The notes beneath the pieces were generated by a model. The model was not told the origin of the DNA. It made no database searches and saw only the letters and a program-made list of their open reading frames with translations. DNA of 37,928 nucleotides from an uncultured Oscillospiraceae bacterium (GTDB lineage Bacteria > Bacillota > Clostridia > Oscillospirales > Oscillospiraceae). This document shows, piece after piece, positions 18,401 through 26,416 of the stretch. Within the stretch, counting starts at the first letter, position 1. Every line of letters starts with the position of its first letter. The DNA lies in NCBI GenBank assembly GCA_944385275.1, contig CALWWP010000044.1:1-37928 (forward strand). Direction: 5' to 3'. The position numbers were made by a program, and so were the translations under genes.

Positions 18401-19170
18401 GTGAGATATGCAAGTGTGACATTTAGGGGAATAAATACGCCTATATTTAAGAAGGGCCATAATTTGACATATGCGGCAGCATAGTCGGGGATGCAAGAGA
18501 AGAGAGATTTGAACTAAATGCCCGGAGATGTCGTGGGGATTACAGATGTTATCGTTGGACGCATGCATGGGAACTACGCAATATGCGAGCAGATTGCGTA
18601 GTATATACGTTCTAAACTTAGAGGAGAGGACATGGGGATAGTTGTCCCTATACTCATGAAAAAGGATTCAGTAAAGTATTTGAAGATAACGCCGTTTATC
18701 ATTTCAGCAGAGTAGATTATATAATTATTATAAAAACTTTGGAGAACACATTGAAATAGTAGTTTCAGATTATCCTCGTTATATTTTAAAATATACGAAG
18801 ACTGTTTAAATTGTGATTATTTAATATGCGTAATCGGATAAAAAGCTTGCTGCTTGTATCAGGAGCAGAGCGAGTGTACAGTATGGATTAAATGCTAACT
18901 GAAAGTGTTAACTGGAGTGGATGGAATAAACAGTATGGAATACTCGGATCAAACAAAGCTATAGAGGACAATGTTAAACTATTCCCGAGAGACGCACAGG
19001 ATTTTGTCAAAGAACTACAGGCAAAACTGCTTAAAGCAACTGAAAAGCATATGGAAGTCGTAGTTTATGGAGATGGAGGATTTAAAGATCCGATAAGCGG
19101 CATTTAGAAACTGACGGATCCTATGGTACAATTAATACAAGAGTATCTTACTAAATTCGCAACAAAATAA
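18401..19170 (+). pseudogene. Decayed coenzyme F420-0:L-glutamate ligase-like gene
   Basis: This 950-base stretch between two - strand genes holds + strand coding remains. From GTG 18401 one frame reads RYASVTFRGINTPIFKKG and then GDVVGITDVIVGRMHGNYA, interrupted by stops at 18482, 18515 and 18599. A different frame reads EIVVSDYPRYILKYTK (about 18740-18800). An intact 71-codon piece (18892-19107) contains LTESVNWSGW, LGSNKAIED and VVYGDGGFKDP and stops at a TAG where relatives have the Trp of an IWELADP-like motif; the frame then resumes as KLTDPMV. These blocks resemble the F420-0:glutamate ligase family (PF01996) proteins of Clostridia. That family match is from memory. The gene is broken by at least four nonsense codons plus frame changes and cannot make a whole protein. 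Confidence 0.75.
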
Positions 19171-19171
19171 T

Positions 19172-19209
19172 AAAAAATGGATACCGGATTTTTCCGGTAT
19201 CCATTTTTT
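19172..19209. terminator. Bidirectional terminator after the acyl-CoA synthetase gene
   Basis: A perfect 17-bp stem (19172-19188 with 19193-19209) with a TTTT loop has A-run and T-run ends, so it can work on both strands. It overlaps the stop codon of the - strand synthetase gene and lies 1 base after the decayed + strand gene. Confidence 0.92.
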
Positions 19210-20866
19210 AGTTTTGTTTCAAATCCTTAGCGCGAATCTCTGCACGTTTGATCTTGCCGCCAATTGTCTTCGGCAATTCATCGACAAATTCAACTATGCG
19301 CGGATATTTATATGGGGCAGTAGTCCTTTTAACGTGAGTCTGAAGCTCTTTCACAAGAGCATCTGAAGGCTCATAGCCTTTGGCAAGGACAACTGTGGCC
19401 TTGACGACTTGTCCGCGTATAGGATCGGCAGCTGCGGTAATAGCACATTCAACAACTGCGGGATGCTCTATCAATGCACTTTCAACTTCAAACGGACCTA
19501 TGCGATAGCCGGAGCATTTTATAACATCGTCGTGACGGCCTACAAACCAGTAGTATCCGTTGCTGTCACGCCAAGCAACGTCTCCAAGATTATAGTATCT
19601 GCCGCCGAGCTTCTCGCGTGTCATTTCTTCATCGCCAAAATAGGCGGTAAAAAGACCAACTGGATGTTTTTGATCTATATGATCGACGATGATCTCACCT
19701 TCGTCTCCGTCTTCACAGACATTGCCGTTTGCGTCGATCAGCTTTATGTCGTAAATAGGAGAGGGCTTGCCCATGGAACCAGGTATGGGATCAAACCACT
19801 GGAAGTTTGCAAGAAGGACGGTACCTTCACTCTGGCCAAAGCCCTCGTAGATGAGCTTGCCAGTAAAAGCTTTCCACTTGTTCACGACCTCTGGATTAAG
19901 GGGTTCTCCGGCAGTGGCAAAATGCTGGATAGAAGACAGATCATATGATTGAACATCTTCACACAACATAAAACGGTACATTGTCGGAGGAGCACAGAAA
20001 GTAGTTACCCGGTATTTCTGAAGCATTTCCAAAAGCTTTACCGGTACGAACTTGTCCATATCATAGGCAAAAACAGTCGCACCGCATATCCACTGGCCGT
20101 AAATCTTTCCCCATCCAAATTTTGCCCAGCCAGAATCAGAAACGCTCATATGGAGTTTGTTTTCCTGAACTTGCTGCCAATACTTTGCTGTGACTATATG
20201 GCCGAGCGGGTAGGTTTGATCGTGCAAAACCATTTTGGGCATACTTGTAGTGCCGGATGTAAAATAAATGAGCAGGGGATCGCTGTTGACGAAATCTTCC
20301 TCAGGACGCTCAAGCGTATCCGAAAAATCTTCAAACAACTCGTTGAATGGAAGCCACCCCTCGCGCTTACCGTTGACGATGATGTGATTCTTTACACTTG
20401 GGCTTTCAGGAAGCGCAAGCTCGGCCTGAGTCAAGACAAAATCGTTGTTTTGACAGATTATAGTATGTATTTGCGCCGCATTGGCTCGATATATTATATC
20501 CTTTTTTGTGAGCTGGATAGTTGCAGGTATGAGGATGGCACCAAGCTTGTGCAGAGCAACTGCACAGATCCAATACTCCCAGCGCCTGCCGAGGATCATC
20601 ATTACAACAGACCCTTTTTTTATACCGATGCTCTTAAAGAAGTTGGCAGTTTTATTTGATAGACGGCTAATATCTTTAAAAGTAAACCTGCGTTCGCCGC
20701 CGTGGTCGTCGCACCAGAGCAAAGCCGGTTTTTTGGGTTCGGACTCAGCCCACCCGTCGACAATGTCAAATCCAAAGTTGAAATTTTTAGGTATATTGAC
20801 AGTATAATTTTCTTTAAAATCTTCGTATGAGCTGAATTCTATACGAGGTAAAAATTTTTCAAGCAT
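19208..20866 (-). CDS. AMP-forming acyl-CoA synthetase
   Basis: Activates a carboxylic acid to its CoA thioester with ATP, via an acyl-adenylate. The phosphate-binding motif YFTSGTTSMPK (about 201-211), the adenylate motif EGFGQSEGT and the C-terminal GGKIKRAEIR with the catalytic lysine are seen, so both half-reactions should work. The overall form (552 residues, FGFDIVDGWAE near the N-terminus) resembles medium-chain or acetyl-CoA-synthetase-like enzymes; the substrate cannot be read. ATG 20866 is chosen over upstream codons because AAGGAG lies 10 bases before it. It is the last gene of the oxidoreductase operon, which suggests that its acid is the one made or used by that enzyme, such as a branched-chain or aryl acid (inference). 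Confidence 0.88.
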   Translation of the reverse strand: MLEKFLPRIEFSSYEDFKENYTVNIPKNFNFGFDIVDGWAESEPKKPALLWCDDHGGERRFTFKDISRLSNKTANFFKSIGIKKGSVVMMILGRRWEYWICAVALHKLGAILIPATIQLTKKDIIYRANAAQIHTIICQNNDFVLTQAELALPESPSVKNHIIVNGKREGWLPFNELFEDFSDTLERPEEDFVNSDPLLIYFTSGTTSMPKMVLHDQTYPLGHIVTAKYWQQVQENKLHMSVSDSGWAKFGWGKIYGQWICGATVFAYDMDKFVPVKLLEMLQKYRVTTFCAPPTMYRFMLCEDVQSYDLSSIQHFATAGEPLNPEVVNKWKAFTGKLIYEGFGQSEGTVLLANFQWFDPIPGSMGKPSPIYDIKLIDANGNVCEDGDEGEIIVDHIDQKHPVGLFTAYFGDEEMTREKLGGRYYNLGDVAWRDSNGYYWFVGRHDDVIKCSGYRIGPFEVESALIEHPAVVECAITAAADPIRGQVVKATVVLAKGYEPSDALVKELQTHVKRTTAPYKYPRIVEFVDELPKTIGGKIKRAEIRAKDLKQN

Positions 20867-20880
20867 GTACAAGCAGCTCC

Positions 20881-21429
20881 TTATTCGGCAATAACGGTAA
20901 GAAACACTGCGGGGACATCGCTGCCGCACCTCTGACCATGGGGATGAAGAGGATCGAAATAAATACTGTCGCCTTTTTCGAGTCTAAGATCTTTGTCATC
21001 GAAAGTAACGATAACAACTCCTTCAAGTACATAGTTGAATTCCTGACCGCTGTGAGTGACCAATGCTGCCGGCTTATCAGACGGATCAAGCGTGACCAGC
21101 AGAGGCTGCATAACTTTATTGTGAAAACGAAAAGCAAGATCCTGAAAATTATATCCGGGATATCTGCTTACACTGCGACCGCATCCGCTTTTGATAACAT
21201 GATATGTGTCAAGTTTTGCCGCGGTTCCAGTTAGAAGTTCGGTAAAGTCAACACCAAACATATTGGCAATTTGGAAAATAACACTGATAGGGATGTCTTC
21301 TCCGCTTTCTTCGTAAGAGGTATAGACTGAGACGTCAATACCTAAAGATTTGGCCATATCTTCTACTGAAAAACCGCAGGCATCGCGTAGACCTGCAATA
21401 CGAAGAGAAATTTCCTTAGTTTGTTCCAT
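20881..21429 (-). CDS. XRE-family regulator with C-terminal cupin domain
   Basis: A 182-residue protein with a helix-turn-helix region at about residues 5-62 (RIAGLRDACGFSVEDMAKSL then VSVYTSYEESG) and a cupin barrel at about 95-180 (HSGQEFNYVLEG then GDSIYFDPLHPHG). The cupin part probably senses a small ligand or metal. Such regulators often control an adjoining acyl-CoA synthetase gene. ATG 21429 has AAGGAGG 8 bases upstream; an in-frame ATG at 21495 would overlap the gamma subunit gene and lacks a site. It sits between the gamma subunit and the synthetase, so it may control its own operon (inference). Confidence 0.88.
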   Translation of the reverse strand: MEQTKEISLRIAGLRDACGFSVEDMAKSLGIDVSVYTSYEESGEDIPISVIFQIANMFGVDFTELLTGTAAKLDTYHVIKSGCGRSVSRYPGYNFQDLAFRFHNKVMQPLLVTLDPSDKPAALVTHSGQEFNYVLEGVVIVTFDDKDLRLEKGDSIYFDPLHPHGQRCGSDVPAVFLTVIAE

Positions 21430-21451
21430 AGCGGGGACCTCCTTGTTGTGA

Positions 21452-21988
21452 TTAGGAATTGATGCCAAGTTCAAGAGCCTTCCTGTTGAGATCAATCATT
21501 TTGGCTTTAGAAGCAGGGACGCACTTTAAAATAGCGGCATCAATGGTTTCAGCAGAACAGAAGCCAAGCTCTTTAAACAGCTTACCAACGAGCACTATGT
21601 TGGCAAGGCCTTTGAGACCATTTTCCTCTGCAATGGAAGAAGCCGGGACATAAAAAGTGTTGACGTCAGTACGTTCTACTTTTTTGGAGATAATAGAGCT
21701 GTCGACGATTATTGTGCCTCCCGGAACTACAGTGTTGACAAATTTATCTAAAGACGGCAAGTTCATAGCTATTAAAGCGTTGGGGGAGAGGACAAGAGGT
21801 GAACCGATAGGAATATCGCTCAGACAGACACTACAGTTTGCTGTACCGCCTCTCATTTCCGGGCCGTATGAAGGAAGCCATGAAAGCTCGCGGTTTTCGA
21901 TAAGGCCGCAATAGGCGATCACCTTTCCGGCAAAAAGGATACCCTGACCACCAAAGCCGGCTAAGACAAGATTAAGATCTTTATTCAT
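21452..21988 (-). CDS. 2-oxoacid:ferredoxin oxidoreductase, gamma subunit
   Basis: Gamma subunit of a four-subunit oxidoreductase that converts a 2-oxoacid, CoA and oxidised ferredoxin to acyl-CoA, CO2 and reduced ferredoxin. The N-terminal GFGGQGILFAGKV motif, WLPSYGPEMRGGTANC and the 178-residue length are typical of the POR/KOR/VOR gamma family. AAGGAGAG lies 8 bases before the ATG. The gene begins 1 base after the beta stop, which points to coupled translation. Confidence 0.92.
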   Translation of the reverse strand: MNKDLNLVLAGFGGQGILFAGKVIAYCGLIENRELSWLPSYGPEMRGGTANCSVCLSDIPIGSPLVLSPNALIAMNLPSLDKFVNTVVPGGTIIVDSSIISKKVERTDVNTFYVPASSIAEENGLKGLANIVLVGKLFKELGFCSAETIDAAILKCVPASKAKMIDLNRKALELGINS

Positions 21989-21989
21989 T

Positions 21990-22739
21990 TTAATTCTCTC
22001 CTTCCGACTTATCTTTATATACTCCTAACGGATAGTAGGGAAGCATGTTGTCACGCATCCACTGGAAGGCTTCCATCGGAGACATTCCCCAGTTAGTGGG
22101 GCATGTGGAGACTACTTCGATTATACTGTAGCCCTTGCCTTCTACTTGATTAGTAAAGGCTTTTTTAATAGCTCTCTTTGCGATATTGACGTTTTTGACT
22201 GAGTCAACAGCTACTCTCTGAGCAAAAGTTACTCCGTCAAGTGTAGAAAGAAGCTCGCAGACTCTAATGGGATATCCAGCGGTTTTGACATCTCTTCCGT
22301 AAGGGCTGGTCTGAGTAACTTGTCCGGGAAGACTAGTAGGAGCCATTTGGCCGCCGGTCATTCCGTAGATTGCGTTGTTTATAAAGATTACTGTAATATT
22401 CTCGCCTCTGGTAGCGGCGTGAATAGTTTCGCACATTCCTATGGCGGCGAGATCACCGTCGCCTTGATAAGTAAAGACTATGTTATTCGGAAGAGCTCTT
22501 TTCAGCCCGGTAGCTACGGCAGGGGCGCGTCCGTGAGCCGCTTCTATCATATCACAAGAAAAATAGTCATATGCCATAACGGAGCAGCCGACAGGCGCAA
22601 CGCCGACAGTGCGGCCTTCGATTCCAAGCTCATCTATCGTCTCTGCAACAAGACGGTGGACGATGCCGTGAGGGCAGCCTGGGCAATAGTGAAAAGGCTT
22701 ATCAGTAAGAGCATGAGGTTTAGAAAATACGATGGCCAT
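21990..22739 (-). CDS. 2-oxoacid:ferredoxin oxidoreductase, beta (TPP) subunit
   Basis: Thiamine-diphosphate-binding subunit of the oxidoreductase. The TPP motif starts at GDGDLAAIG (about residue 95) and ends at the INNAIYGMTGG segment, and CPGCPHG lies near the N-terminus (about 19-25). At 249 residues it is the short form found in VOR and KOR-type enzymes rather than the longer pyruvate enzyme. GGAGGT precedes the ATG, and the gene starts 2 bases after the alpha stop. Confidence 0.92.
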   Translation of the reverse strand: MAIVFSKPHALTDKPFHYCPGCPHGIVHRLVAETIDELGIEGRTVGVAPVGCSVMAYDYFSCDMIEAAHGRAPAVATGLKRALPNNIVFTYQGDGDLAAIGMCETIHAATRGENITVIFINNAIYGMTGGQMAPTSLPGQVTQTSPYGRDVKTAGYPIRVCELLSTLDGVTFAQRVAVDSVKNVNIAKRAIKKAFTNQVEGKGYSIIEVVSTCPTNWGMSPMEAFQWMRDNMLPYYPLGVYKDKSEGEN

Positions 22740-22741
22740 GA

Positions 22742-23803
22742 TTACATACCTCCGTTTATAGCTTTGATTTGTTCCAGAACTTCATCTGGAGTCGGGATTA
22801 TGCCGCCGGTACGGCCGAAGAAGCTGACGGGACGGCGGCCGTTGACTACAAGACGTACGTCGTCTACCATCTGTCCCATGCTCATTTCTACACTCAAAAA
22901 TGCCTTTGTATTTTCGACATTTTTATTTATGATGTCGACTGGGAACGGCCACAGGGTGATGGGACGAATGAGACCGGCCTTAATGCCCATAGATCTTGCC
23001 GTATTTACAGCACTGCGGGCGATTCTTGATGATGCGCCGTAGGCGACTATAATGATATCGGCATCATCGGTAAGGTATTCTTCGGCGCGCTGCTCAGTAG
23101 CCTTAATGTGGTCATAGCGTTTAAATCTTTCTATTATCGTGCGCTCAAGTTCCTGAGGCTCAAGATAGAGAGATTTTATTATGTTGTGAGGACGTTTGCC
23201 TTGATGGCCGTTAGCGGCCCATGGCTTCTCGATAACAGGACGAGAAGATGGATCGGGCAGGATGACCGGCTCCATCATTTGACCGAGCATTCCGTCGAGG
23301 AACAGCATGGCCGGCATACGGTACTTGTCACCGAGATCAAATGCATCAAAGACAAGATCGACCATTTCCTGTACGGTGGAGGGAGCAAACACCAGCATAT
23401 GAAAATCTCCGTGTCCAGTGGCCTTGGTGGCCTGCCAATAGTCTGACTGGGAAGGTTGGATTCCGCCGAGACCGGGGCCGCCGCGCTGAACATTGACTAT
23501 CAAAGCCGGAAGATCGCTTCCAGCGATATATGAAATACCTTCACTTTTAAGACTAATACCGGGTGAACTCGACGATGTCATAGCGCGGACACCTGCTGAT
23601 GATGCGCCCAGGACCATGTTGATAGCGGCAATTTCAGATTCCGCCTGCAGATATGTACCGCCTATTTTCGGCATTCTCTTAGCCATATATGCTGCGACTT
23701 CTGTCTGCGGTGTTATCGGATAGCCGAAAAAGTGCCTGCAACCGGCACAGATAGCGGCTTCTGCCAGAGCTTCATTACCTTTCATAAGAACTCTTTCGTT
23801 CAT
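22742..23803 (-). CDS. vorB: 2-oxoacid:ferredoxin oxidoreductase, alpha subunit (VorB-like)
   Basis: Catalytic alpha subunit, closest in form to VorB of 3-methyl-2-oxobutanoate (branched-chain) oxidoreductases. The N-terminal GNEALAEAAICAGCRHFFGY and PITPQTEVAAY motifs, a central ...SPGISLKSEGISY pyrimidine-domain segment and the C-terminal transketolase-like domain are seen; the length of 353 residues is typical. AAGGAAGG stands 8 bases before the ATG. Substrate choice among branched-chain, aryl and simple 2-oxoacids cannot be fixed from sequence. It follows the ferredoxin subunit gene by 19 bases. Confidence 0.88.
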   Translation of the reverse strand: MNERVLMKGNEALAEAAICAGCRHFFGYPITPQTEVAAYMAKRMPKIGGTYLQAESEIAAINMVLGASSAGVRAMTSSSSPGISLKSEGISYIAGSDLPALIVNVQRGGPGLGGIQPSQSDYWQATKATGHGDFHMLVFAPSTVQEMVDLVFDAFDLGDKYRMPAMLFLDGMLGQMMEPVILPDPSSRPVIEKPWAANGHQGKRPHNIIKSLYLEPQELERTIIERFKRYDHIKATEQRAEEYLTDDADIIIVAYGASSRIARSAVNTARSMGIKAGLIRPITLWPFPVDIINKNVENTKAFLSVEMSMGQMVDDVRLVVNGRRPVSFFGRTGGIIPTPDEVLEQIKAINGGM

Positions 23804-23822
23804 AGCTCATTCCTTCCTTTCC

Positions 23823-24029
23823 TTAGCGTTCTACCGTAATGGCAACATCCGGGCACATCATGGCACACGAGCAGCAGCCTGTGCATTTGTTCTCGTCGAG
23901 AAGCTGAGCGGGATGATACCCCTTTGAGTTAATTCGGTCTGATGCAAGAGCAATGATTTTTTGCGGACAGGTATTTACACAGATTTCACAGCCCTTGCAT
24001 ACGCTTTCGTTGATTATAATCTTAGCCAT
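23823..24029 (-). CDS. 2[4Fe-4S] ferredoxin (delta) subunit
   Basis: Electron-carrying delta subunit of the oxidoreductase. Two cluster-binding motifs are seen, CKGCEICVNTCP and CTGCCSCAMMCP, each C-x2-C-x2-C-x3-C-P, as in bacterial 2[4Fe-4S] ferredoxins. ATG 24029 (68 residues) is preferred to the in-frame upstream ATG at 24068, because AAAGGA lies about 10 bases before it and the extension would overlap the P-loop gene. The delta-alpha-beta-gamma order is that of VOR/KOR operons. Confidence 0.9.
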   Translation of the reverse strand: MAKIIINESVCKGCEICVNTCPQKIIALASDRINSKGYHPAQLLDENKCTGCCSCAMMCPDVAITVER

Positions 24030-24055
24030 AGCAATTCTATCCTTTCCATGTATAT

Positions 24056-24718
24056 TTAGTTTTCCCATGGACTGCGGACATAGCGAGTGATGGGATAAAT
24101 TGGGTCTATATCAAAAGTGCCGGCAAGCTGCTTTGGCACAGTTGTGAAAAGTAGTGGAAGAGAAAGTTCATCCGAAGTCTTGAGGGCGAGCGGCAAAGCA
24201 TCCAGAATAGTTTGTTTTGAAGTGTTTCCTATGAGATGAGAGTTGTTTGCGAGAGCCGTTGCTTTTAGACGGGACGCAGCTTCTATTTCCCTGAGTATTT
24301 CTATAGCGTCATCTGGTGAAGAAGTCTGCGGTCTATAAAAATTTAACACATAGAGCATATCATAATTTAATGCTGAGATTTGCGAGTGATAGCGTCCAAG
24401 AGCAGTTGCACCGGCATCGTCTCCTCCGGCATCTATTATGACAGTGCCGTCATAATCAAATATTGCGTTCAGTTCGGCTGAAAGAGCCGGCGCATCAAGT
24501 GTAGAACCAGCTAAAGATGGACTAATAACTCTGATGCCGTGGCCCTCAAGCATTTCGTGCTGATCGGAAGAGCGAAAATAAGGATTGACTATATCCATAT
24601 CTACAAGTATCACTTTTTCATTACGTTCTGCACGGTCAAGAGCAAGGTTCAGAGAAAGATTGGTCTTTCCGCAGCCATAGTGACCGCAGACGATGATAAA
24701 TTTTCCGAGAGAAAGCAA
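24056..24718 (-). CDS. MinD/CobQ-like P-loop NTPase at the head of the VOR operon
   Basis: A 220-residue protein with a Walker A motif GHYGCGKTN near the N-terminus (about residues 11-19), an aspartate-rich second motif ILVDMDIVNPYFRSSD and a Walker B/switch motif TVIIDAGGDDAGA. This is the MinD/ParA/CobQ (SIMIBI) fold, but the Walker A lacks the extra lysine (KGG-G-GKT) of true ParA/MinD proteins. Function is unknown; a role in maturation or regulation of the iron-sulfur oxidoreductase is inference from gene order. The start is uncertain: TTG 24718 lies about 8 bases after AAAGGTG; GTG 24730 and ATG 24760 are in-frame alternatives without a clear site. It is the first gene of the seven-gene unit. 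Confidence 0.75.
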   Translation of the reverse strand: MLSLGKFIIVCGHYGCGKTNLSLNLALDRAERNEKVILVDMDIVNPYFRSSDQHEMLEGHGIRVISPSLAGSTLDAPALSAELNAIFDYDGTVIIDAGGDDAGATALGRYHSQISALNYDMLYVLNFYRPQTSSPDDAIEILREIEAASRLKATALANNSHLIGNTSKQTILDALPLALKTSDELSLPLLFTTVPKQLAGTFDIDPIYPITRYVRSPWEN

Positions 24719-24788
24719 TAAAAACCACACCTTTGAGCAAGCAAATAAACATATTCGCATAACTGCATCGTCATATTATTAATAAAAA

Positions 24789-24817
24789 ATTTTAACATGG
24801 ATGTTGTACAAGTGCAA
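24789..24817 (-). promoter_or_regulatory. Promoter of the oxidoreductase operon
   Basis: Read on the - strand: TTGCAC (24817-24812), a 17-base spacer and TAAAAT (24794-24789), giving a leader of about 65 bases. The upstream terminator at 24845-24874 isolates it from the ylbJ unit. I saw no clear operator repeat for the cupin regulator. Confidence 0.65.
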
Positions 24818-24840
24818 TAACAAATAATTTGAAAATCAAA

Positions 24841-24874
24841 CAAAAAATACGGTCTTTAAATTCAGACCGTATTT
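24841..24874 (-). terminator. Terminator after the small four-cysteine protein gene
   Basis: A perfect 11-bp stem (24845-24855 with 24864-24874, loop 8) is followed by a T run on the - strand. It closes the ylbJ unit about 60 bases beyond the last stop. Confidence 0.88.
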
Positions 24875-24934
24875 CAAATTGTCATAATTCACAGACTATT
24901 TGTCAAATACAGGAAACCAAATGACCCATAGATG

Positions 24935-25144
24935 TCATATACGAAATGTATCATCATCTATTCCGGAAATATTGAGATTTACTGGAGCAGATGGTATACG
25001 TTTCAGCGGATCATATGAAAAACGCCGGCACTGTTCCCACGGACTGACGATCCCCTTTTTGATACAGGCCATAGTTTCTTCATTCAATTTGACCGAGTGC
25101 TTGCAATAAGAGCAGCTCGGCTCTATATTTTTACGAAAAAGCAA
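24935..25144 (-). CDS. Small four-cysteine protein, function unknown
   Basis: A 69-residue protein with Cys11, Cys14, Cys27 and Cys39 (C-x2-C-x12-C-x11-C), which could hold one zinc ion. Conserved-looking blocks are SCSYCKHSVKLNEETMACIK, KKGIVSP and CRRFSYDPLKR. I recall similar short proteins in gut Clostridia but know of no function. TTG 25144 is preferred to GTG 25150 because AAGGAT lies 8 bases before it. It begins 42 bases after ylbJ and is followed by a terminator, so it is probably co-transcribed with that sporulation gene. Confidence 0.78.
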   Translation of the reverse strand: MLFRKNIEPSCSYCKHSVKLNEETMACIKKGIVSPWEQCRRFSYDPLKRIPSAPVNLNISGIDDDTFRI

Positions 25145-25186
25145 GGTCACACATCCTTATCTGCAGTATACGGCGTATTTTCTTCA

Positions 25187-26368
25187 TTATACATCAATCC
25201 TTCGATTTTTTCCACAAGTTTTTCGAGAAAAAACCAGTAAAAACATAAAGAAAATTAAGGTAAGCACAAGCACCGAGGAAATAGATATAACGAGAGCTGA
25301 ATGGAAAGACAGAGAAGTAAAGGATGTGATCTGTTCAGCGAGATAGGCCGCTACGGGGACGTCTAAGGTGAACCAGCGGGCGACAAAGAAGATAAATACA
25401 GCGGAAAGGATGCCGTGCAAAAATTTTCCAAAGATGTATGTGCGCACGGAAAGCCCGCTATCAGCAACGAAGGAAAGAACTTGGCAGTGCACTGAAAGTC
25501 CGGCCCAGCCAAGCATGAAAGCCGCCATCGCTATTATACCAGACAGAGATCCGGAGGCGTCTTTAAGAGACCATACACCTGAGGAGACTTCTATTGCTCC
25601 GGTGAGCAGCTTTTCTGCAGATTCGGCATCCAGTCCTACTGGAGAAAGCAACATGCCGATACCGGAAGCTATAGTAGGAAGCAAACCTGATAAGAACAAG
25701 AGTTTTATGAAAACTGTGAAGAAAATCACAAATCCACATATGCCAAGCGTAGCTGAGAATGAATTTTTGACTGCATCGGTAAATGCGGCAGTAAAACGGA
25801 CAGCCCGTATGGGCTGAGTCGAACGCCGGGAAGATGAGATGGGGCTGCGTTTCCAGTTGCGGAACAATATTCCTGTCAATACAGAGGCCGCAGTATGTGC
25901 AAAGTAGAGAACTAGACCTATGCGGTTGCTTGCAAATATCCCGGCTCCCACTACTCCGAAGATAAATGCAGGACCTGAATTATTGCAGAAGCTCAAAAGC
26001 CGTTCAGCTTCAGCTTTCGTGCACTTTCCGCTTTGATAAAGACCAATAGCGGTTTTAGCTCCTACTGGATATCCGCCTACGAAACCAAGTATCCATGCGG
26101 CGGCGCATGTGCCGTTTACATTAAAAAGAGGACGCATTATATGCTCCGCGGCCCGGCCTAGCCTGTCGGCAATGCCTAAGGAAATCATAAGAGTTGAAAG
26201 GACAAAAAAAGGAAACAGAGATGGGATGATGACATTTGCGCATAGAGCGACACCGTCTTTTGCGGCGGAAACGCATTCTTGCGGGAAAATGATCAGACCT
26301 ATCATAAGGGCGAAAAGCGCGACGCAGACAAAAAGATTGTAAAGACGGTAGAGATATAGCCTATACAC
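25187..26368 (-). CDS. ylbJ: Sporulation integral membrane protein YlbJ
   Basis: Polytopic membrane protein of the nucleoside-transporter-like Gate family, needed in Bacillus subtilis for spore coat/cortex development under SigE control. Seen: many hydrophobic helices, ANVIIPSLFPFFVLSTL near residue 45, WILGFVGGYPVGAKT (about 90-105) and LLSFCNNSGPAFIFG (about 125-140), all YlbJ hallmarks. The length of 393 residues is normal. The GTG start has GGAGGTG 5-6 bases upstream. A CATAAATT element lies upstream on the - strand and could be a SigE -10 box, but this is weak. It is divergent from yqfC. Confidence 0.92.
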   Translation of the reverse strand: MYRLYLYRLYNLFVCVALFALMIGLIIFPQECVSAAKDGVALCANVIIPSLFPFFVLSTLMISLGIADRLGRAAEHIMRPLFNVNGTCAAAWILGFVGGYPVGAKTAIGLYQSGKCTKAEAERLLSFCNNSGPAFIFGVVGAGIFASNRIGLVLYFAHTAASVLTGILFRNWKRSPISSSRRSTQPIRAVRFTAAFTDAVKNSFSATLGICGFVIFFTVFIKLLFLSGLLPTIASGIGMLLSPVGLDAESAEKLLTGAIEVSSGVWSLKDASGSLSGIIAMAAFMLGWAGLSVHCQVLSFVADSGLSVRTYIFGKFLHGILSAVFIFFVARWFTLDVPVAAYLAEQITSFTSLSFHSALVISISSVLVLTLIFFMFLLVFSRKTCGKNRRIDV

Positions 26369-26416
26369 TTTGACACCTCCAGAAAAAAGCTGCTTTTAAT
26401 TTATGTAGATACAGTT

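Noticed and set aside
18305..18568. An 87-codon open frame on the - strand
   Set aside because: It lies antisense to the decayed + strand gene, has no ribosome binding site and no family-like composition.
19949..20659. A 236-codon + strand open frame inside the acyl-CoA synthetase gene
   Set aside because: It is antisense to a clear conserved enzyme and its translation shows no domain features.
22320..23042. A 240-codon + strand open frame across the alpha/beta oxidoreductase genes
   Set aside because: It spans the antisense of two conserved genes and has no start signal or recognisable motif.
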